Shown here: piece after piece, positions 6,872 to 13,443 of the stretch
How positions within the stretch are numbered: position 1 is the first letter of the stretch
Layout of the letters: each line of letters begins with the position of its first letter
Assembly: GCF_032598905.1 (NCBI RefSeq)
Contig: NZ_CP122458.1
Location: 3,596,001 to 3,660,000, forward strand
Length of the DNA stretch: 64,000 nucleotides
Origin: Streptomyces sp. 11x1
GTDB taxonomy: Bacteria; Actinomycetota; Actinomycetes; Streptomycetales; Streptomycetaceae
Reading direction: 5' to 3'
Notes under the pieces: model-generated
Databases searched by the model: none
Told to the model about the DNA's origin: nothing
The model's input: only the letters and a program-made list of their open reading frames with translations
Translations under genes and position numbers: made by a program

Positions 6872-8614
6872 TCAACTCCCCGGGTAGGGCCAGGGATTGG
6901 CCTTGCATGTGATCCCGCCGAAGGTCAGGAACTTGCTCTGCTGCTGCATGACCGGCGCGAGTTCGCCGTTCTTGTCGCAGGTCTCATGGTCGTAGCCGAG
7001 ACGGTGACCGATCTCGTGATTGATCAACATCTGTCGGTACGCGCGCATCTCGTCGCCGTACGTCTCAGCGCCCTGCGCCCAGCGGTACGCGTTGATCATC
7101 ACGCGCTCGGTGGCGGCCGAGTCGCAGGACACGTTGTCCACGGTGGTGTCGAGGCCCGACTTGGCGCACCAGATCGCGGTGGTACCCGGGCTCGCGAGCG
7201 TGATCACGAAGTCGGGGGCCCCCGAGGAGATCCGCTCGAACGTACGGCCGCCGCCGTGGGCCCAACTGCGGTCGTCGTTCAGGGTCTTCTGGACGGCCTC
7301 GGCGAACAGCTCCGCTTCGAGTCCCAGGCCCTTCTCGACGTCGACCCGGTAGCGGTACTTCTGTCCCGTCCCCGGCGCCTTGTCGAGGCCCCTGACCGCC
7401 TCGAACTTTCCGCCGCCCTCCAGATCCGCGGCAAGCGGGTACTTCTTGTCCATCTTCTGGTCGTACGACAGCGGGGTCGCGGTCGGGCTGGGAGAAACAG
7501 GAGGGGTGGGCCGGTTGTCGCTGCGCGAGGCGTCGCGCACGGCACGGTCGCCTGCGTCAGCGGCCTGCGGCTGCCGAGTGACGGTGTCGTCCTCCCCGAC
7601 GGCCATCTGCCCGCCCACGACGACCACGAGCACGGTGGTGACCGCGGCCGCCGCGATCCCGGTGAACGCCCGCCCCTTGCCACCCTTCGCCGTCCCCGCG
7701 GCCCCGGTCCCGTCGCCCGGCGGCCGCTCGTGCGGCGGCTCTTGCGGCGACCGCCCGCGCGGCGGTTGCTCCTGCGGAGCCGTCTCGGCCCAGCCGTCGT
7801 CGGCACCCGGCGCGCCACGATGGGTCCGGCCGGGTGCGAAGACGTCGTCGACCTCGTCGAAGGCGTCCAGATAAGCCTGGCGGGGGCCACCGGGGGGCAT
7901 GGTCTCCTGCCGCTGCCGGGGAATGGGGATACGACGGCCCGAACCCTCCGGAGGCACGCCGTACGGGGCGCCATGGGGTGACGCCTCGCCCGGCCCACCA
8001 TACGGAGCCCCCGCGGGCGGCCCCTGCGCCACGCCGTGTCCGACACCCGGCCCGCGCCGACCACCACCCAAGTGGCCCCAACCCCCGCCCGCTTCACGCT
8101 GCTCGGGGTGCTCCCCACGACTCGACGGACGACCGCCGTCCTCGGCACCGTCCGAAAGACGCGGGAAGCCGTGCGCGGGCGTGCCGTCGGGGAGGCGAGG
8201 AAAACCGTGCGCCGGGGTGCCGTCCGCGTATCGCGGTACGCCGTGTGCCGGTGTGCCGTCGGGCAGACGCGGGAAGTCGTGCGCGGGCGTGCCGCCGGCG
8301 AAACGCACCCCCTGCTGCCCGGGCGCACCACCACCGAACCGCGGCGCGCCCTGCTGCCCAGGCCCACCACCGCCGAATCCCGGCCTGTCCTGACCCGGTA
8401 GACCCTGCCCCGGAAGCCCTTGCCCCGACGTTGTGTCGTACCCGTACCCCGGGCCCCGGGTCCGCGCGCCTCGGGGCTCCTCCGCGCCGGGCACTCGCGG
8501 AGGCGCCGCCGCGCGGTCGCCCGGCCCGGCGGACGTCGCCGTCCCGGCTGTCCTTATATCGACATCACTTGTGTCGCCTCTCGGCGCCCGCCCCTTGCGG
8601 CTGTGCCGTCCCAC
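6872..8614 (-). CDS. DUF3152 domain protein: membrane-anchored, zinc-metalloprotease-like
   Basis: A 580-aa protein starting MGRHSRKG (GTG at 8614). The N-terminal ~300 residues are disordered, Gly/Pro-rich and repetitive, with four 12-residue repeats of the type DGTPAHGFPRLP. A single TM span (AAAAVTTVLVVVVGGQMAV) lies near residue 305. The C-terminal ~190 residues form the DUF3152 domain, which carries HEIGHRLGYDH, a perfect HExxHxxGxxH zinc-protease signature. Cysteines in IWCAKSG, NVSCDSA, HETCDK and ITCKAN probably form extracytoplasmic disulfides. The predicted topology is cytoplasmic repeat region and outside catalytic domain. It sits 8 bp downstream of the alpha/beta hydrolase gene, so they form an operon. 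The M. tuberculosis counterpart (Rv3207c, from memory) lies next to moeZ. Confidence 0.85.
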   Translation of the reverse strand: MGRHSRKGRAPRGDTSDVDIRTAGTATSAGPGDRAAAPPRVPGAEEPRGARTRGPGYGYDTTSGQGLPGQGLPGQDRPGFGGGGPGQQGAPRFGGGAPGQQGVRFAGGTPAHDFPRLPDGTPAHGVPRYADGTPAHGFPRLPDGTPAHGFPRLSDGAEDGGRPSSRGEHPEQREAGGGWGHLGGGRRGPGVGHGVAQGPPAGAPYGGPGEASPHGAPYGVPPEGSGRRIPIPRQRQETMPPGGPRQAYLDAFDEVDDVFAPGRTHRGAPGADDGWAETAPQEQPPRGRSPQEPPHERPPGDGTGAAGTAKGGKGRAFTGIAAAAVTTVLVVVVGGQMAVGEDDTVTRQPQAADAGDRAVRDASRSDNRPTPPVSPSPTATPLSYDQKMDKKYPLAADLEGGGKFEAVRGLDKAPGTGQKYRYRVDVEKGLGLEAELFAEAVQKTLNDDRSWAHGGGRTFERISSGAPDFVITLASPGTTAIWCAKSGLDTTVDNVSCDSAATERVMINAYRWAQGAETYGDEMRAYRQMLINHEIGHRLGYDHETCDKNGELAPVMQQQSKFLTFGGITCKANPWPYPGS

Positions 8615-8622
8615 GCCGCGCC

Positions 8623-9798
8623 TCAGCTCCCCACGCCGGGTGAGCCCTTGGGCGGCCCTTCGGCGACCGCGTCGCCGTCGTCGGCACCGACCGAGCCACC
8701 GCCACTCACCGAACCACCCTCACCCGAAACACCGACCGACCCCGAAGACGAACCCGCAGACGAGGCACCCACCAGACCAGAACCCGCCGGCTGCGAACCC
8801 GATGGTTCCTCACCCACCGGCTCCACATCCGCCCCGCCCCGCGACCGCCCCGCATCCGCGAGAAGCTCACGGAACGCGGCGGCCACCGCCTCCGGGTACT
8901 CCATCATCGCCACGTGCCCCGCGTCCGGCAGGGAGACGAGGCGGGAGTCGCGGAAGGAGCGGGCCGCGCGCTGGGCCATGCGGTAGCCGACGAGCTGATC
9001 GCGTCGGCCGTAGACAAGGAGGGTCGGGGCGAGGACCCGCTCCGCCTGGCGCCAGAGCGAGTGCTGACCGCCCAGAGTGTAGGCGTCCACGAGCCCCCGC
9101 GCCGAACGCGTCAACGCGTCCCACATGTACGGCAGTTGGAGGCGCCGCTCCATCTCCTCCACGGCGTTGCGGAAGCTCTCCTCCGTGACCCGGCCCGGGT
9201 CGCCGTAACAGAGCGCGGTGACGCCCCGTACGCGCTGCTCGGCGCTCCAGCCCTTGGTGAAGCGGGTGAAGAGCGCCGAGATGCCCGGCAGCGCGAGCAT
9301 CGCCGTCGGCACGGCGGTCCGCTGCACGCGGAGCTCCGGCAGGGCCGGCGAGACGAGCGTCAGGGTGCGCACCAGATCGGGGCGCAGGGCGGCGACGCGG
9401 GTCGCGATCGCGCCGCCGAGGGAGTTGCCGAAGAGGTGCACGGGGCCACGCCCGGCGGAGTCGAGGTAACGGATGACCGCGCGGGTGTGTCCCGTGACGG
9501 AGTAGTTGCCGTCGTCCGGCGGCGGCGAGTCGCCGAAGCCGGGCAGGTCGAGCGCCTCGCTGTCGACGAGCCCGTCGAGCAGCGGCATCAGCGCGGACCA
9601 GTTCTGCGAGGAGCCGCCCAGGCCGTGCACGTACAGGGCGGGCGGCAGCCCTTCGCGCGCGGGCGGTCTCGACCGCACCGACAGCGTGATCCCCGGCAAC
9701 CGGACCGGCCTCAGCCGCTCGCCGGGGGCCACGCGCACGGCACTCGCCTTCGGCGATGCGGTGGCGCTCAGCAGGGACGGGAGCTCGGTCGAAGACAT
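8623..9798 (-). CDS. Alpha/beta-fold hydrolase with Ser/Gly-rich acidic tail
   Basis: A 391-aa serine hydrolase of the alpha/beta superfamily. Visible are the oxyanion segment LYVHGLGGSSQNW near residue 55, the nucleophile elbow GNSLGG near 123, the probable catalytic Asp in VYGRRDQLVG and the His in DAGHVAMMEYP. The last ~70 residues (from about residue 322) are low-complexity, rich in Ser, Gly and acidic residues. There is no signal peptide. The substrate is unknown. No Shine-Dalgarno precedes the ATG; a TAACAT hexamer ends 7 nt upstream, suggesting a leaderless mRNA. The DUF3152 gene follows 8 bp downstream. Confidence 0.85.
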   Translation of the reverse strand: MSSTELPSLLSATASPKASAVRVAPGERLRPVRLPGITLSVRSRPPAREGLPPALYVHGLGGSSQNWSALMPLLDGLVDSEALDLPGFGDSPPPDDGNYSVTGHTRAVIRYLDSAGRGPVHLFGNSLGGAIATRVAALRPDLVRTLTLVSPALPELRVQRTAVPTAMLALPGISALFTRFTKGWSAEQRVRGVTALCYGDPGRVTEESFRNAVEEMERRLQLPYMWDALTRSARGLVDAYTLGGQHSLWRQAERVLAPTLLVYGRRDQLVGYRMAQRAARSFRDSRLVSLPDAGHVAMMEYPEAVAAAFRELLADAGRSRGGADVEPVGEEPSGSQPAGSGLVGASSAGSSSGSVGVSGEGGSVSGGGSVGADDGDAVAEGPPKGSPGVGS

Positions 9799-9805
9799 GC
9801 GGGCA

Positions 9806-9811
9806 ATGTTA
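9806..9811 (-). promoter_or_regulatory. -10-like TAACAT, predicted leaderless start of the hydrolase operon
   Basis: The hexamer ends 7 nt before the ATG, so transcription would begin at or next to the start codon. No clear -35 box is seen. Confidence 0.5.
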
Positions 9812-10213
9812 CGAGACGATCACGCAGTGACTCATGTGTTCGCCGTCACAGGACACACCGCAAATCAGCCACTTCTCACGGGGTACCGGGCACGAAGCAC
9901 TCGCCGCCGACCCGGCGGTGGGCTCACCGCCCCGAACCGCATCGCACCGGATCGACCGCGTAGCGCCGCGATGACCTGTCTCCTAGGCTCGGAGACGTGC
10001 TCGCAGAAGCGCTCGGAGCATGCCCGGGGACGGGCTCGCAAGCGCTCTCACGGACAGGCCCGTGAGCCATACGCACGACCAGGCTCGCGAGCCGCCACAA
10101 GGCAGGCCCGTGACAGCGCATCCGGTCTCGCGAAGAGGGCACCCGTACGTGGCCCCCGCCGCCGTCGGGACCTTCCGGCGGCACCAGGGCAGCAGCAGGA
10201 AGGGGAACCCACG
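9812..10213. other. Divergent intergenic region
   Basis: About 400 bp between the minus-strand hydrolase and the plus-strand acidic protein. It contains several short GCTCGCRAGC-like and GGCCCGTGAGCC-like partial palindromes around 10020-10120 but no gene I can support. It must hold promoters for both directions. Confidence 0.5.
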
Positions 10214-10435
10214 ATGGCCGTAGATCCGACCGATCCCGACACCTTCGTCGAGGAGGAGGACTCCGTGGAGTTCGACGACGTGGAGGCCCCCGAGGCCGAT
10301 GCCGCCGAGCAGCACGCCGAGGTCGCCCCGCACCAGGACGACCCGTTGACCGACGTCGACCCGGACGCGGCCAACGAGGCCGATCTGGCGGAGCAGGCCC
10401 GCGTGGTCTCCCTGGACGAGGACGACTACCGGTAA
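10214..10435 (+). CDS. Small highly acidic conserved hypothetical protein
   Basis: A 73-aa protein (MAVDPTDPDTF... to LDEDDYR) with roughly a third Asp+Glu and almost no basic residues. It is predicted to be largely disordered and cytoplasmic. The ATG has an AGGGG ribosome-binding site 7-8 nt upstream. Its G/C-biased third positions and start signal support a real gene. I recognise it as a small acidic protein of unknown function conserved in streptomycetes; no role is claimed. Confidence 0.75.
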   Translation: MAVDPTDPDTFVEEEDSVEFDDVEAPEADAAEQHAEVAPHQDDPLTDVDPDAANEADLAEQARVVSLDEDDYR

Positions 10436-10635
10436 CCCGATCCTCACCAGGGACGACGACCGGTGACGAGAAAGGGCTTCCTCCTGTCCGCCCTACCCCT
10501 GTTTGACATGGTTGGCGGCACTTTCCCCGCTGTCCGGTCCGTGAAATTCTGCGCTCGCACCGCGCACACCCGGGTTACCGAAAAGTACGATGGCGGCGCG
10601 GCGCACACCGCATGTGGACGATCTTGGGAGGCGGC

Positions 10636-11277
10636 GTGACAGCCATCGAGCAGACAGAGGCGGCGCGCCCGCGGGGCACACGCCTGCCGCGCCGAGCCCG
10701 ACGGAACCAGTTGCTGGGCGCCGCCCAGGAAGTCTTCGTGGCCCAGGGCTATCACTCGGCCGCGATGGACGACATCGCCGAGCGCGCCGGAGTCAGCAAG
10801 CCGGTGCTCTACCAGCACTTCCCCGGCAAGCTCGACCTCTACCTGGCCCTGCTGGACCAGCACTGCGAGTCGCTGATCCAGGCCGTGCGCAGCGCGCTGG
10901 CGTCGACGACGGACAACAAGCAGCGGGTCCGGGCGACGATGGACGCCTACTTCGCGTACGTCGAGGACGAGGGCGGCGCCTTCCGGCTGGTCTTCGAGTC
11001 CGACCTGACGAACGAGCCCGCCGTGCGCGAGCGCGTCGACAAGGTCACCAACGAGTGCGCCGAGGCGATCTGCGACGTCATCGCGGAGGACACCGGCCTC
11101 TCCCGCGCGGAGTCGATGCTCCTCGCCTCGGGTCTGGGCGGCCTCTCCCAGGTGGTGGCGCGGTCGTGGCTGCACAGCGACCGCAGCGTCCCGCGCGAGC
11201 AGGCGGTCCAGCTGCTGGCCTCGCTGGCCTGGCGCGGTATCGCGGGCTTCCCGCTGCACGGCATCGACCAGCACTGA
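10636..11277 (+). CDS. TetR family transcriptional regulator
   Basis: A 213-aa TetR-type repressor. The helix-turn-helix is in residues ~20-65 (EVFVAQGYHSAAMDDIAER...VSKPVLYQHFPGKLDLYLALL), followed by an all-helical ligand/dimer domain. GTG at 10636 is preferred over the upstream ATG at 10612 because GGGAGG lies at the correct distance before it. A TetR gene in the same neighbourhood (next to DUF3107 and moeZ) is conserved in M. tuberculosis (Rv3208, from memory), so it is core rather than acquired. The effector is unknown. Confidence 0.9.
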   Translation: MTAIEQTEAARPRGTRLPRRARRNQLLGAAQEVFVAQGYHSAAMDDIAERAGVSKPVLYQHFPGKLDLYLALLDQHCESLIQAVRSALASTTDNKQRVRATMDAYFAYVEDEGGAFRLVFESDLTNEPAVRERVDKVTNECAEAICDVIAEDTGLSRAESMLLASGLGGLSQVVARSWLHSDRSVPREQAVQLLASLAWRGIAGFPLHGIDQH

Positions 11278-11441
11278 CCCCACGGGTCGGCGGGCCACTC
11301 CCTGGTTCGGGGATTTGTTCCCGCCCCCTGTTCGCTCCTGGCGTTCTCAGGCGGAGCGTGTACGTCCCCTCACCGGGCTAATGTGTGCTGCGTACGGCGC
11401 GGAAGCCCGCGCATTTCACTGACCGTCGGAGGGACATAGCC

Positions 11442-11669
11442 GTGGAGGTCAAGATCGGCGTGCAGCACGCGCCGCGCGAGATCGTTCTGGAGAGCGGTCA
11501 GAGTGCCGAGGAGGTCGAGCGTGCGGTTGCCGAGGCGCTGGCCGGCAAGTCGGCGCTGCTGAGCCTCACGGACGAGCACGGCCGCAAGGTGCTGATCCCG
11601 GCCGACCGTCTCGCTTACGTCGACATCGGCGAGCCGACCGTCCGCAAGGTGGGCTTCAGCGCGCTGTAG
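11442..11669 (+). CDS. DUF3107 domain protein
   Basis: A 75-aa protein, MEVKIGVQHAPREIVLESGQ..., matching the full length of the DUF3107 family. It is a small cytoplasmic alpha/beta protein, conserved in Actinobacteria and of unknown function. The GTG start at 11442 has GGAGGG upstream. It follows the TetR gene by 164 bp on the same strand and is ended by a strong hairpin. Confidence 0.9.
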   Translation: MEVKIGVQHAPREIVLESGQSAEEVERAVAEALAGKSALLSLTDEHGRKVLIPADRLAYVDIGEPTVRKVGFSAL

Positions 11670-11683
11670 TCACCAGCACAAGA

Positions 11684-11736
11684 GGCGTACGGAGGGGGCC
11701 CGGTGGTGTGAAACCATCGGGCCCCCTCCGTACGCC
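11684..11736 (+). terminator. Strong 23-bp hairpin terminator after DUF3107
   Basis: Arms 11684-11706 and 11714-11736 are complementary over 23 bp with a single G-T wobble and a 7-nt loop (tgtgaaa). There is no U-tract. It lies 15 bp after the DUF3107 stop. Confidence 0.9.
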
Positions 11737-11877
11737 CGCACATCATGGTCACCACGGGGCGCGCCGCACAGGTCGGCCACATCTCGTCCACAGCCGATGA
11801 TTGCGTCCCATGCCTCGCGGGTAGTACCGGCTACGACCGATTTGCCCAGGCCAGGCCGTGCGGGAGGGAACCCGATC

Positions 11878-12150
11878 ATGTTCTTGGAAGCGCTCGGATC
11901 CGCACTCCTCGGCTTCGCCCTCGCCTGCGCCGCCGTCTACCGTCTGCCGCACCGTCTGCCGTCCCGCGCCCTGGTCCTGCCGACGGGCACCGCGGGCGGT
12001 CTCTTCGGCGCCTTCCTGACACACACGGCACTCGGCTCCGCCAACTACCTGCTGGTCCTCACCGGCGCCCTGGTCGTCGCGGCGGCCTCCCTCTCCCTGC
12101 TCCTCCGCCCGACGGAGCGCTTTCGACGCAGCAGCTCGGCGACGGCGTGA
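11878..12150 (+). CDS. Small integral membrane protein
   Basis: A 90-aa protein with hydrophobic spans ALGSALLGFALACAAVYRL, VLPTGTAGGLFGAFLTHTAL and YLLVLTGALVVAAASLSLLL, i.e. three predicted TM helices and a short basic C-terminal tail. The ATG has GGGAGGG upstream. It sits between DUF3107 and the convergent ferritin-like gene, matching the position of a small membrane protein next to the TetR/ferritin/helicase block in mycobacteria. Function unknown. Confidence 0.8.
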   Translation: MFLEALGSALLGFALACAAVYRLPHRLPSRALVLPTGTAGGLFGAFLTHTALGSANYLLVLTGALVVAAASLSLLLRPTERFRRSSSATA

Positions 12151-12186
12151 GGAAGATCCCCTGACTGCGGCGAAGCCGCCCGTCCA

Positions 12187-12207
12187 GGGGCGCGGGGAAC
12201 TGCGTGA
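12187..12207 (+). repeat. Streptomyces intergenic repeat, core GGGGCGCGGGGAACTGCGTGA
   Basis: One of about eight copies in this window of a ~21-bp element found at gene 3' ends. It lies between two convergent genes. Other copies: 16161-16192, 16251-16282, 20447-20468, 29171-29191, 39751-39772, 39776-39798 and 47492-47513. Confidence 0.85.
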
Positions 12208-12266
12208 CAGGCCACGACGAGACCCGCACCCGCAGGACGGCACCGCGCCCCATGGCGACTAGGCGC

Positions 12267-13034
12267 TCACGCGGCCAAGCCCAGCGCGGCCATCCGCTTG
12301 GTGTGCGCCTCGGTGATCCGCGAGAACATCCGCCCCACCTCGGCGAGATCGAAGCCGTCGGCCACACCGCCCACCAGCATCGTGGACAGGGCGTCCCGGT
12401 CGGCCACCACCCTCTGCGACTGTGACAGCGCCTCCCCCATCAACCTCCGCGCCCACAGCGCCAGTCGACCGCCCACCCGTGGGTCCTCGTCGATCGCCGC
12501 CCGGACCTTCTCCACGGCGAAACCGGCGTGCCCCGTGTCGTCGAGCACCGCGAGCACGAGCGAGCGCGTGTCCGAGTCGAGGTGCGCGGCGACCTCCCGG
12601 TAGAAGTCACTGGCGATCGAGTCGCCGACGTAGGCCTTGACGAGCCCCTCCAGCCAGTCCGAGGGAGCCGTCTGCTTGTGGAAGCCGTCGAGCGCGTCGA
12701 CGAACGGCTCCATGGCATGCGTCGGCTCCTCCCCGATCTCGGAGAGGCGGCCGGCGAGCCTCTCGAAGTGGTGGAACTCGGCCGCCGCCATCTTCGCCAG
12801 CTCCGCCTTGTCGACGAGGGTCGGCGCCAGCTTCGCGTCCTCAGCGAGCCGTTCGAACGCCGCCAGCTCCCCGTACGCCAGCGCGCCCAGCAGGTCCACC
12901 ACCGCGGCGCGGTACTGCGGGTCGGCTGAGGCCCGCTCCCAGTCCTGGGCGGCGATCCCGGTGACCTCCGTGGTGTCGGCGGCGTCGGCGGACTCGCCGC
13001 CGCTGGCGTTCTCAGGCTTGTCAGACGTGGTCAT
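12267..13034 (-). CDS. Ferritin-like fold protein (MiaE_2 type)
   Basis: A 255-aa, mostly helical protein of the ferritin-like / tRNA-hydroxylase-like family (PF13794). Potential di-iron ligands are the Glu of YGELAAFERL, the ExxH of AAAEFHHFERL, and later acidic/His positions in DSIASDFYREVAAHLD and DDTGHAGFAVEKV. The first ~30 residues are disordered. A counterpart lies beside the RNA helicase in M. tuberculosis (Rv3210c, from memory). Substrate not known. The ATG at 13034 has no Shine-Dalgarno, but TATTGT ends 7 nt upstream, so the mRNA is probably leaderless. Confidence 0.85.
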   Translation of the reverse strand: MTTSDKPENASGGESADAADTTEVTGIAAQDWERASADPQYRAAVVDLLGALAYGELAAFERLAEDAKLAPTLVDKAELAKMAAAEFHHFERLAGRLSEIGEEPTHAMEPFVDALDGFHKQTAPSDWLEGLVKAYVGDSIASDFYREVAAHLDSDTRSLVLAVLDDTGHAGFAVEKVRAAIDEDPRVGGRLALWARRLMGEALSQSQRVVADRDALSTMLVGGVADGFDLAEVGRMFSRITEAHTKRMAALGLAA

Positions 13035-13041
13035 GCAGCGC

Positions 13042-13047
13042 ACAATA
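13042..13047 (-). promoter_or_regulatory. -10-like TATTGT, predicted leaderless start of the ferritin-like gene
   Basis: The hexamer ends 7 nt upstream of the ATG at 13034; no ribosome-binding site is present. Confidence 0.55.
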
Positions 13048-13443
13048 GCCCGCTCCGCGCAAGGCGGAAGGGCCCGGTCATTCGGTGCGCCATTCAGTGT
13101 GACGACGACTACGTGACCAAATCGGCCATCGCATATGCGCGATTCCGAGGTATGGTGGTAATGCGCCTGCTGGTACCGCGACGTAGTTCGACGCGGCCTC
13201 GACAGGCCGCACGCATGAGGATGCCCGGTCGGTGGCCCGATCGGCTCCGACCCGACAGCCCTCCTTTTCCGTACGGCACTCCGCGTACGGCGTCCGGAGG
13301 GAACCCCTCAGCGGTATGAGCGCTAGAGCGTCGGCAGTGGTCCCGTGCCACACGGCCCGCCCGTGCGGTGGCCGACGTCCCCGGCACGGTCCGACACGAC
13401 CCCCGCGCTCGCCTCACACCGCGTACACAGAAGAGGCAGCACC
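13048..13443 (+). other. Long leader/promoter region of the RNA helicase gene
   Basis: About 395 bp between divergent genes. The segment 13095-13165 is locally lower in GC (for example around CGCATATGCGCGATTCC) and is the likely promoter area. The interval from there to the helicase start would be a long 5' leader. No gene of its own is supported. Confidence 0.45.
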
